Made by a program: the position numbers and the translations under genes. The notes below the pieces were generated by a model that was not told the origin of the DNA, searched no databases, and saw only the letters and a list, made by a program, of their open reading frames with translations. From DASUFH01 sp036274645 (GTDB lineage Bacteria; Acidobacteriota; Terriglobia; 20CM-2-55-15): a DNA stretch of 5,167 bases. Shown here piece by piece: positions 1-5,167 of this stretch (positions are counted from its first letter, which is position 1; every line of letters starts with the position of its first letter). The stretch is from assembly GCA_036274645.1 (NCBI GenBank), contig DASUFH010000049.1:1-5167 (forward strand), given 5' to 3'.

Positions 1-819
1 GTTGCCGTCCCCGCGCACCGGCCCGTCGAGACGCTGCAGATTGCAGTTGACGACGAAAATGAGATTGTCGAGTTCCTCCCGTGACGCCAGCGTGATGGCG
101 CCGAGCGTTTCCGGTTCATCGGTCTCCCCGTCGCCCACGAAGCACCAGACTTTCGAATCGGAGTGCGGTTGCAGCCCGCGATCCTCCAGGTAGCGGCAGA
201 ATCGCGCCTGGTAGATGGCCATGATCGGACCGAGTCCCATCGAGACGGTCGGAAACTGCCAGAAGTCCGGCATGAGCCAGGGATGGGGATACGAGGAGAG
301 TCCACCCTCCGGTTTCAGTTCCCGCCGAAAGTTTTCCAGATGCCGTTGATCGAAACGTCCTTCCAGAAACGCGCGGGCATAGATGCCCGGGGAAGCGTGT
401 CCCTGAAAGTAGACGAAGTCTCCATGATGATCTTTGGTCCGGGCGCGAAAGAAGTGCTGAAAGCCCGTTTCGTACAGGGTCGCGGCCGAAGCGTAGGTGG
501 AGATGTGCCCGCCAATCCCGCTTTCTTCACGGTTGGCGCGGATGACCATGGCCAGAGCGTTCCACCGCACGAGGCTGCGAATGCGCCGTTCGATATCGCG
601 CCGTCCGGGGTAGGGAGGCTGGTCGCCGGCGGGAATGGTGTTGGTATAGGGCGTCGTGGCGGAAAACGGCACCCGGACTCCCGCCTGATGCGCGTAGGCG
701 CGCAACTCGGCCAGGAGGGCATTGACCCTGGCCGGTCCGCGTCGTTGCAACACGTCGTCCAGGGAGTTCAGCCATTCGCGGGTCTCAATATCGTCAAACG
801 CGCGTATCGATTCTTCCAC
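1..819 (-). CDS. aceE: Pyruvate dehydrogenase E1, homodimeric type (N-terminal part, runs off the left edge)
   Basis: Thiamine-diphosphate E1 subunit that decarboxylates pyruvate and reductively acetylates the lipoyl group of E2, feeding acetyl-CoA into the TCA cycle in the cytoplasm. Only the first 273 codons are present (the AceE family is close to 900 residues); the frame is open to base 1. The protein follows AceE closely: IETREWL near residue 11, YTNTIP at 58-63, ERRIRSLVRWNA at 77-88, GGH with His105, FFRAR at 123-127, YFQGHASPGIYARAFLEGR at 137-155 with His141, and SSYPHPWLMPDFWQFPTVSMGLGP at 175-198. The ThDP/Mg motif is GDGETDEPE (Asp230) followed by NCN at 258-260, then LQRLDGP. By memory of the E. 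coli protein these match His106, His142, Tyr177, Asp230 and Asn260. The start is GTG at 819, with AAGGA 6 nt upstream. It begins 26 bp after the sucB stop, so it is probably the third gene of the same transcript. It is not the alpha/beta (PdhA/PdhB) type. Confidence 0.95.
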   Translation of the reverse strand, partial: MEESIRAFDDIETREWLNSLDDVLQRRGPARVNALLAELRAYAHQAGVRVPFSATTPYTNTIPAGDQPPYPGRRDIERRIRSLVRWNALAMVIRANREESGIGGHISTYASAATLYETGFQHFFRARTKDHHGDFVYFQGHASPGIYARAFLEGRFDQRHLENFRRELKPEGGLSSYPHPWLMPDFWQFPTVSMGLGPIMAIYQARFCRYLEDRGLQPHSDSKVWCFVGDGETDEPETLGAITLASREELDNLIFVVNCNLQRLDGPVRGDGN

Positions 820-825
820 GGTGCT

Positions 826-830
826 TCCTT
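826..830 (-). promoter_or_regulatory. Ribosome binding site of aceE
   Basis: In the 26-bp gap between the sucB stop (TAG, 848-846) and aceE, the minus strand reads AAGGA at 830-826, leaving 6 nt to the GTG at 819-817. A second purine stretch, CGGAG, lies further upstream at 837-833. The site supports the GTG start, since no ATG lies near the conserved N-terminus. The gap is too short to hold a separate promoter and a terminator. Confidence 0.6.
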
Positions 831-845
831 TTCTCCGTTCCGAAT

Positions 846-2162
846 CTACAGGTCGAGGAGCAGAGCCTCGGGCGTCTCTATGAGTTCCTTGACCCTGACG
901 AGAAACTGGATCGCCTCCCGGCCATCAACCACGCGGTGGTCATACGTCAGGGCCAGGTACATCATCGGACAGATCCGGACTTCTCCGTTGATGGCAACCG
1001 GCCTGTCCTCCACCTTGTGCAGGCCGAGGATGCCGGTTTCAGGTGGATTGAGAATGGGCGTGCTCAACAGGGAACCGAACACGCCGCCATTGGTTATGGT
1101 AAACGTGCCGCCCCGGATTTCCTCAAGAGAAAGTTCCTTATTGGCGGCCCGTCGAGAAAAGGACTTGATGGCTTTTTCGATTTCGACAAACGACATCCGG
1201 TCTGCGTCCTTCAGAACGGGTACCACCAGTCCTTCGGCGTCGCCGATCGCGACGCCGATGTCGTAATGGCGTTTGTAGATGATTTCCTGTCCGTCCGTCT
1301 CCGCGTTGAGGACGGGAAAACCTTTCAGCGCGGCAATCGCGGCTTTGACGAAGAAGGACGTGAAGCCCAGGGAAACCTGATGCCGGAGCTCGAAAGCCTC
1401 CCTGTAACGATTGCGGATCGCCATCACGGCGCTCATGTTCACTTCGTTGAACGAGGTCAGCATGGCCGTTGTCTGGGCCGCTTCGAGCATGCGCCGCGCA
1501 ATCGTTCGGCGCCGCCGGGACATCGGCGCCCGTTCCTCCCGAAGGGCGGCGCCGCTCGGTGGCGGGAGGCTTTTCGGCGGCGCTTCCGGGCGTTTTCGCG
1601 GCGCTGGGGCGGGAGCTTCCGGATATGGAATCTGTTCTGATCCGGGCGCTTCCCGACGTTTCATCCGTTCCTCCACATCGCTTTTGGTGATCCGTCCGGC
1701 GGGTCCGGTCCCGGTGACGTCATGAAGGTCGATATGCTCCTCCTCCGCGATCCGCTGCGCGAGCGGCGATGCGAGCGGCCGTTTCGGTTGGCCACTGGCG
1801 CCAGCTCCGTCGGTGGGCGCGGGCTTTTCCACGACAGCGAGGCGTGGGCCCGGGGTCGTTTTGTCATCCTCCGTTCGAATACTCCCGGTTGGCGAGGCCC
1901 TCCCGGATCGGGCCGCTTCCAGGACCTGGGACTCCTCGACAATCCCAAGAACCTCTCCGACCCGAACATCTTCGCCGGCGTCCTTGTCGATGCGCGCCAG
2001 CCGCCCGGCGTGAGGCGTGGGCACTTCGACGTTGGCCTTTTCCGTCTCGAGCTCGACCACCGCATCGCCTGCCGCGACCAGGTCCCCTGGCCGCTTCAGC
2101 CAGCGCGCCACGGTGGCTTCGCTGATGGACTCTCCAAATTCCGGCATCCGGATCTCAACCAC
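846..2162 (-). CDS. sucB: Dihydrolipoyllysine-residue succinyltransferase (2-oxoglutarate dehydrogenase E2)
   Basis: Core E2 subunit that transfers the succinyl group from lipoyl-lysine to CoA and forms the scaffold of the 2-oxoglutarate dehydrogenase complex. The 438 residues show the usual order. One lipoyl domain spans about 1-78, with Lys42 in ELETEKANVEV as the lipoylation site. A Pro/Ala-rich linker follows, then the E1/E3-binding domain at about 128-168 (ASPLAQRIAEE, GTGPAGRITKSDVE), a second Pro-rich linker, and the catalytic domain at about 207-438. The latter carries TTAMLTSFNEVNM, FTITNGGVFGSLLSTPILNPP and the active-site motif DHRVVDG (His409, Asp413). SFNEVNM, GFTSFFVKA and the LLLDL end mark SucB rather than AceF. 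It is slightly longer than E. coli SucB (about 405) because of longer linkers. The GTG start at 2162 is chosen because GAGGTG lies 7 nt upstream and VEIRMPEFGES is the conserved beginning; ATG at codon 6 would cut into the lipoyl domain. Its start region is duplicated upstream. Confidence 0.96.
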   Translation of the reverse strand: MVEIRMPEFGESISEATVARWLKRPGDLVAAGDAVVELETEKANVEVPTPHAGRLARIDKDAGEDVRVGEVLGIVEESQVLEAARSGRASPTGSIRTEDDKTTPGPRLAVVEKPAPTDGAGASGQPKRPLASPLAQRIAEEEHIDLHDVTGTGPAGRITKSDVEERMKRREAPGSEQIPYPEAPAPAPRKRPEAPPKSLPPPSGAALREERAPMSRRRRTIARRMLEAAQTTAMLTSFNEVNMSAVMAIRNRYREAFELRHQVSLGFTSFFVKAAIAALKGFPVLNAETDGQEIIYKRHYDIGVAIGDAEGLVVPVLKDADRMSFVEIEKAIKSFSRRAANKELSLEEIRGGTFTITNGGVFGSLLSTPILNPPETGILGLHKVEDRPVAINGEVRICPMMYLALTYDHRVVDGREAIQFLVRVKELIETPEALLLDL

Positions 2163-2226
2163 GTGGAGTCACCTCGTAGAAAAATCGGGTCGGCCATCGA
2201 TATTCTGGAGTCCGGATCTCAACCAC
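2155..2226 (-). CDS. Possible 23-residue mini-ORF bridging sucA and sucB
   Basis: An open frame of 23 codons plus TGA created by the junction duplication. It starts with GTG at 2226-2224, inside the last codons of sucA, and ends with TGA at 2157-2155, inside the first codons of sucB. Both overlaps are the same 8 nt, GTGGTTGA. The ribosome binding site GAGGTA at 2239-2234 sits 7 nt before the GTG, the same geometry as at sucB. The peptide begins VVEIRTPEY, like the SucB N-terminus, and ends FYEVTPRG, like the SucA C-terminus; it has no domain or signal of its own. The likeliest role, if translated, is to carry terminating ribosomes from sucA to sucB by two stop/start reinitiation steps. It may instead be a neutral by-product of the duplication; translation cannot be judged from sequence. 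Confidence 0.35.
   Translation of the reverse strand: MVEIRTPEYRWPTRFFYEVTPRG
2170..2175 (-). promoter_or_regulatory. Ribosome binding site of sucB (copy B)
   Basis: The minus strand reads GAGGTG at 2175-2170, then 7 nt to the GTG start at 2162. It is a strong Shine-Dalgarno match and decides the sucB start. It lies within the mini-ORF, so ribosomes translating that frame would pass over it and stop 8 nt inside sucB. Confidence 0.8.
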
Positions 2227-5035
2227 GTGGACGTACCTCGTGTAGAAAGATCTGGTCGGGCAGCGAATCCATGCCCTGTAAACGGTCCGCGCGCAGCGCC
2301 TGTTCGAGGATGGCTTCCTGCGTTGCGGAATGGCTCGTCAGAGAACCTTCGGCCGGACTGGAACTGGGTGGCCGGCCGACATAAGCCAGCGGCGCTCGAC
2401 GATCCAGACGGGACTCCAGCGCGGCGCGCATGAAACGCCAGGCGCCCATGTTTTCGGGTTCCTCCTGCGCCCAGAGGATGCGGTCTACTCGCGGGTATCT
2501 CCGGACCAGCGTTTCCAGTTCGTCGAGTGGATAGGGATAAAGCTGTTCCACGCGAACGATGGCGGCATGGGCGGCGTCTCCATTTTTACGGCGTTTCTCC
2601 TCAAGATCCCAGAAGATCTTTCCGCTGCAGAGAATCAGGGTACGGATTTCGCCGGAGCGCGGGGCGGCCTGGGCGTCGTCGATAACCGGCTGCCAGGCGC
2701 CTTGCGCGCAATCCTCAAGCGTCGAGGCGACGCGGGTATCGCGCAGCAGGCTCTTGGGAGTAAGCACGATCAGGGGCAGGGGATCGGTTCGGAGCAGCAA
2801 CGCCTGGCGCCGGAGCAGATGAAAATATTGAGCCGCCGTTGTCGGGTTCGCCACGCGCAGGTTCAGATCGACGGACAGCTCGAGAAAACGCTCAACCCGG
2901 GCGCTGGAGTGATCGGGACCCTGCCCTTCGTAACCGTGCGGCAGCAGCAGCACGAGGGACGGTTGTTGTCCCCATTTTGCGCGGGCCGATGTGAGGAATT
3001 CGTCGAGAATGACCTGCGCGCCGTTCACGAAGTCGCCGTATTGAGCCTCCCAGATCAGGAGCTGGTCGGGCTTCTGGATGCTGTAGCCATATTCAAAGCC
3101 CACCGCGGCATTTTCCGACAGGGGACTGTTGCGAACTTCGAAGGACGCTCTTGCGTTCGGCAGCGCGTGCAGCGGGATGAACTCCTCGCCGGTCTCCTCG
3201 TCATACAAGGCGGCATGGCGCTGGCTGAAGGTTCCACGCACGGAATCCTGGCCGGTCAGGCGGATGCCAATGCCATCTTCGAGGATCGAGGCAAACGCCA
3301 GGCTTTCGGCAACCGACCAGTCCACGCGGGATTCGTTCTCCAGGATTTTTCTCCGCCGGTCCATGGCGCGCCGGATCTTGGGGTGGGGGGTGAAATTGGG
3401 CGGGGTTTCGAGGATCGTTTCCGCCGCCGCGCGCAGGCGGCCAATCGCGGTTGCGGTTTTCACCCGACGCGCGGATCCGCGTGGCGCGAGCTCCGGAATG
3501 GGCTCGACGAGTGATCGTTCCGGGTTCAGCGACTGCAGCGAATGCTGCAACTCCTCCATGCTTCGCCGCATCAGTTCGTCGGGCATGTGCGCGGAAATCA
3601 CGTGTTGGTCCGCGAGCTTGCGGGCGAGCAGTTCGCGCGCCGTCGGATGAGGATCGATCGCGCGATACATCAGGGGTTGGGTGAAGCGCGGCTCGTCGGC
3701 TTCGTTGTGCCCCCACCGCCGGTAGCCAATCAGGTCGATCAGGAAGTCCCTCTGAAATCGGGCGCGATAGGCGAAGGCCATGGCGGCGACTTCAAGGCAG
3801 GCTTCATGATCGTCCGCGTTGACATGCGCGACCGGGATTTCAAAGCCCTTCGCCATGTCGCTCGCGTAGAGGGTGCTGCGCAACGCTTCCGGAGGAGCGG
3901 TGTATCCCAGTTGGTTGTTGGCAATAATGTGAATCGTTCCGCCGGCGCTGTAACCGGGCACTCGACTGAGATTGAGCGTTTCCGCCACGATTCCCTGGCC
4001 GCAGAACGCGGCGTCACCGTGAATCAGTATCGGAAGCGAAACCGCGGCGTCAAAGCGCGGATAGCCCGGCTGATCGACCTGGCTGCCGGCCGCTCGGGCC
4101 ATTCCTTCCACGACGGGATCCACCGCTTCCAGGTGGCTGGGGTTGGGCGCAAGCGTCACGACCATCTTCAGCGGATGGTTGTCCCGAAGGGCAACGTCCG
4201 CGCCTGCGTGATACTGGACATCGCCCGTCCAGCCGAGATCCTGCCGCATCTGGCGCCGCCGCGGCGGGTCGGTGAATTCCGCCAGAATCCCGGCGATGTC
4301 CTTGTTGAGCACATGGGCCATCACATTCAGCCGCCCACGGTGTCCCATCCCCAGCAGCGTGTTTCGCACACCCGCCTGGGCGGCCGTCCGGATGATCGTG
4401 TCGAGCATGGGAGTCATCATGTCGAGGCCTTCGAGGGAGAACCGGAACTTTCCCGGAAACGCCCGGTGCAGGAATCGTTCAAAGGCTTCAACCCGCGTCA
4501 GTCGCTCCAGCAGGGCAAGGCGTTCGGCGGGATCTTCAGACGGCGCGAACCGGCGCGACTCTGCGGCTTCGCGCAACCAATCTCGCTCCTCGCGCTCGTG
4601 CACGTGGGAGAACTCGTAGCCGATGCTTGCGCAGTAGGTATTCCGAAGTTCCGCCAGCGCTTCCAGCGCGTTGGTCGATTCGCGCGCTGCCGGGCCTCCC
4701 ACAACTCCGGCGGGAAGGGCCGTCAGATCGGCGTCCGTCAAGCGGTACTGTTCCGCAAGCAGCGCCGGATCTCCCGGCCCGCCCGCTCCCAGTGGATCCA
4801 GCTGCGCGGCAAGATGTCCATAGTCGCGGATCGCCTGTGCGAGCCGGGCGGCGGCGCCGAATCGTTCAGGCAGTGCGGCGCCATTTGCCGGCTCGACTTC
4901 GTCCGGAGGAGGAGATAACGATTCGAAGACTTCACGAAGGTCGGGCCGCACCGATTCCGGATTGCGCCTATAGCGGTCGTAGAGTTCGAGAGCATAGGCG
5001 GCGTTCGGTCCGTGGAATTCAGTCCAAAACGCCAT
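2219..5035 (-). CDS. sucA: 2-oxoglutarate dehydrogenase E1 component
   Basis: Thiamine-diphosphate E1 that decarboxylates 2-oxoglutarate and succinylates the lipoyl group of SucB. The 938 residues compare with about 933 in E. coli. The N-terminal E1o segment (MAFWTEFHGPNAAYALELYDRY) is followed by a variable linker, then GMGHRGRLNVMAHVLNKD with His232, and GDVQYHAGAD. The ThDP/Mg motif is HGDAAFCGQG at about 339-348, with NNQ at 373-375. YRRWGHNEADEP is at about 438-449. The C-terminal half has RLTGQDSVRGTFSQRHA from about 592, WEAQYGDFVNGAQ, LPHGYEGQGPDHSSAR from about 698, NPTTAAQYFHLLRRQ, and EEPENMGAWRFM with YVGRP near the end. ATG at 5035 is chosen because GGAGGG lies just upstream and the conserved N-terminus begins there; an in-frame TTG at 5086 lies inside the leader palindrome. 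The last 25 or so residues after ILEQAL go beyond the usual family end and include part of the duplicated junction. First gene of the cluster. Confidence 0.97.
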   Translation of the reverse strand: MAFWTEFHGPNAAYALELYDRYRRNPESVRPDLREVFESLSPPPDEVEPANGAALPERFGAAARLAQAIRDYGHLAAQLDPLGAGGPGDPALLAEQYRLTDADLTALPAGVVGGPAARESTNALEALAELRNTYCASIGYEFSHVHEREERDWLREAAESRRFAPSEDPAERLALLERLTRVEAFERFLHRAFPGKFRFSLEGLDMMTPMLDTIIRTAAQAGVRNTLLGMGHRGRLNVMAHVLNKDIAGILAEFTDPPRRRQMRQDLGWTGDVQYHAGADVALRDNHPLKMVVTLAPNPSHLEAVDPVVEGMARAAGSQVDQPGYPRFDAAVSLPILIHGDAAFCGQGIVAETLNLSRVPGYSAGGTIHIIANNQLGYTAPPEALRSTLYASDMAKGFEIPVAHVNADDHEACLEVAAMAFAYRARFQRDFLIDLIGYRRWGHNEADEPRFTQPLMYRAIDPHPTARELLARKLADQHVISAHMPDELMRRSMEELQHSLQSLNPERSLVEPIPELAPRGSARRVKTATAIGRLRAAAETILETPPNFTPHPKIRRAMDRRRKILENESRVDWSVAESLAFASILEDGIGIRLTGQDSVRGTFSQRHAALYDEETGEEFIPLHALPNARASFEVRNSPLSENAAVGFEYGYSIQKPDQLLIWEAQYGDFVNGAQVILDEFLTSARAKWGQQPSLVLLLPHGYEGQGPDHSSARVERFLELSVDLNLRVANPTTAAQYFHLLRRQALLLRTDPLPLIVLTPKSLLRDTRVASTLEDCAQGAWQPVIDDAQAAPRSGEIRTLILCSGKIFWDLEEKRRKNGDAAHAAIVRVEQLYPYPLDELETLVRRYPRVDRILWAQEEPENMGAWRFMRAALESRLDRRAPLAYVGRPPSSSPAEGSLTSHSATQEAILEQALRADRLQGMDSLPDQIFLHEVRPRG
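2234..2239 (-). promoter_or_regulatory. Duplicate ribosome binding site within the end of sucA (copy A)
   Basis: GAGGTA at 2239-2234 lies 7 nt before the GTG at 2226, with spacing identical to the real sucB site. It is inside the sucA coding sequence (HEV codons). It is the duplicated partner of the sucB site and would serve only the mini-ORF, because the 64-bp period puts this GTG out of frame with sucB. Confidence 0.5.
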
Positions 5036-5038
5036 AGG

Positions 5039-5044
5039 CCCTCC
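5039..5044 (-). promoter_or_regulatory. Ribosome binding site of sucA
   Basis: The minus strand reads GGAGGG at 5044-5039, 3 nt before the ATG at 5035. The match is strong but the spacing is short. It supports ATG at 5035 over the in-frame TTG at 5086, which has no purine-rich site before it. Confidence 0.65.
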
Positions 5045-5070
5045 GCGCGGATGAATTACCGACGCATGCA

Positions 5071-5094
5071 GCCCCCGATTGTCCAATCGGGGGC
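5071..5094. repeat. Perfect 24-bp palindrome in the sucA leader
   Basis: Half-site GCCCCCGATTG at 5071-5081 is matched exactly by its reverse complement at 5084-5094, with a 2-bp centre. In RNA it would form a 10-bp GC-rich stem closed by a 4-nt loop (GGAC on the sucA transcript). It begins about 11 nt after the predicted transcription start and ends 26 nt before the sucA ribosome binding site, which it does not cover. No T-run follows on the minus strand, so it is not a standard terminator. It may be an operator for a dimeric regulator, a stabilising or regulatory leader hairpin, or a dispersed REP-like repeat; the sequence does not decide between these. CCAAT at 5083-5087 could also pair with ATTGG at 5095-5099, a weaker competing fold. 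Confidence 0.75.
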
Positions 5095-5111
5095 ATTGGT
5101 GGACTTCAGTC

Positions 5112-5141
5112 AGTCTATTTTGCGTTTGAGAAGGGTGTCAA
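5112..5141 (-). promoter_or_regulatory. Putative sigma70-type promoter of sucA-sucB-aceE
   Basis: The minus strand has a perfect -35 hexamer TTGACA at 5141-5136, an 18-bp spacer that is A-rich at its end, and TAGACT at 5117-5112, which matches 4 of 6 positions of TATAAT including the key T, A and final T. Transcription should start near 5105, giving a leader of about 70 nt that contains the 24-bp palindrome. The site lies in the right place for the first gene of the cluster. Promoter consensus differs between phyla, so the call assumes a standard housekeeping sigma factor. Confidence 0.55.
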
Positions 5142-5167
5142 CCGGCGGGTTCACGAGGGCGCCCCTG

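Larger units (their letters stand above)
2130..2259 (-). repeat. Tandem duplication of the sucA-stop/sucB-start junction (two copies of about 65 bp)
   Basis: Reading the minus strand, copy A is 2259-2194 (66 nt) and copy B is 2193-2130 (64 nt), abutting with no spacer. Hand alignment from CCGACC gives 52 matches in 64 aligned positions plus one 2-nt gap. A 21-bp core is identical (2231-2211 and 2167-2147) and contains CCACGTGG, the 8-nt stop/start overlap GTGGTTGA, and ATCCGGA. Each copy has a GAGGT ribosome binding site 7 nt before GTG. In copy A the core ends sucA (PRG then TGA); in copy B it starts sucB. Off-frame relics remain: copy A after GTG reads VVEIRTPEY, beside VVEIRMPEF of real SucB, and copy B before its TGA reads FYEVTPRG, beside FLHEVRPRG of real SucA. 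This reciprocal match shows that the whole junction was duplicated. The age and mechanism (slippage or unequal crossover) are inference. Confidence 0.9.

Noticed and set aside
846..2162. The E2 gene as aceF (pyruvate-type acetyltransferase)
   Set aside because: The catalytic domain motifs (SFNEVNM, GFTSFFVKA, GGVFGSLLSTPILNPP, LLLDL end), the single lipoyl domain and the place next to sucA all fit SucB.
2222..2229. CCACGTGG palindrome (also at 2158-2165) as a transcription factor site
   Set aside because: It is part of the translated, duplicated stop/start overlap, which explains it better; no promoter lies nearby.
2130..2259. The direct repeats as a CRISPR array or as transposon ends
   Set aside because: There are only two abutting, diverged copies with no spacer, no transposase, and unit content explained fully by the sucA/sucB junction.
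3542..4918. 458-codon open frame on the plus strand opposite sucA (similarly 163-1266 and 2330-3514)
   Set aside because: These are antisense frames kept open by GC-rich codon use of sucA, sucB and aceE. Their translations show no recognisable domain, and the minus-strand genes are unmistakable.
5036..5086. Longer sucA start at an in-frame TTG (5086)
   Set aside because: It lies inside the leader palindrome, has no ribosome binding site, and adds residues not seen in SucA; ATG at 5035 has GGAGGG just upstream.
5071..5094. Palindrome as a rho-independent terminator
   Set aside because: The stem is strong, but no T-run follows directly on either strand; the nearest T-rich stretch on the plus strand starts some 20 nt away.

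Overview
The window comes from a GC-rich bacterium and holds central carbon metabolism. Three genes lie head to tail on the minus strand: sucA (E1 of 2-oxoglutarate dehydrogenase), sucB (its dihydrolipoyl succinyltransferase E2), and the first 273 codons of aceE (homodimeric-type pyruvate dehydrogenase E1), which runs off the left edge. All three frames are intact. The sequence alone does not fix the lineage; an Acidobacteriota- or Proteobacteria-like organism is possible, but this is a weak guess.

Layout in the direction of transcription (right to left): a leader at 5167-5036 carries a good sigma70-type promoter (perfect TTGACA, then TAGACT after 18 bp). Just downstream of the expected transcription start is a perfect 24-bp palindrome. 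sucA covers 5035-2219, followed by a 56-bp gap and sucB at 2162-846. After a further 26 bp, aceE starts at 819. Short gaps, a ribosome binding site before each gene and no visible terminator suggest one operon, with all E1/E2 parts seen here acting in lipoate-dependent oxidative decarboxylation (2-oxoglutarate to succinyl-CoA, pyruvate to acetyl-CoA). No E3 (lpd) or pyruvate-type E2 (aceF) lies in the window.

The most unusual feature is the sucA-sucB junction. A unit of about 65 bp, holding the end of sucA, a ribosome binding site, the sucB GTG start and the first sucB codons, is present twice in direct head-to-tail tandem (2259-2194 and 2193-2130). Hand alignment gives 52 matches in 64 aligned positions, with a 21-bp identical core. 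As a result, a 23-codon mini-ORF starts at the upstream copy of the sucB start and stops at the downstream copy of the sucA stop. It overlaps sucA by 8 nt (GTGGTTGA) and sucB by the same 8 nt, so the two genes are linked by a chain of two identical stop/start overlaps. This looks like an ancestral 8-nt sucA/sucB overlap that was tandemly duplicated, with both coupling signals kept.
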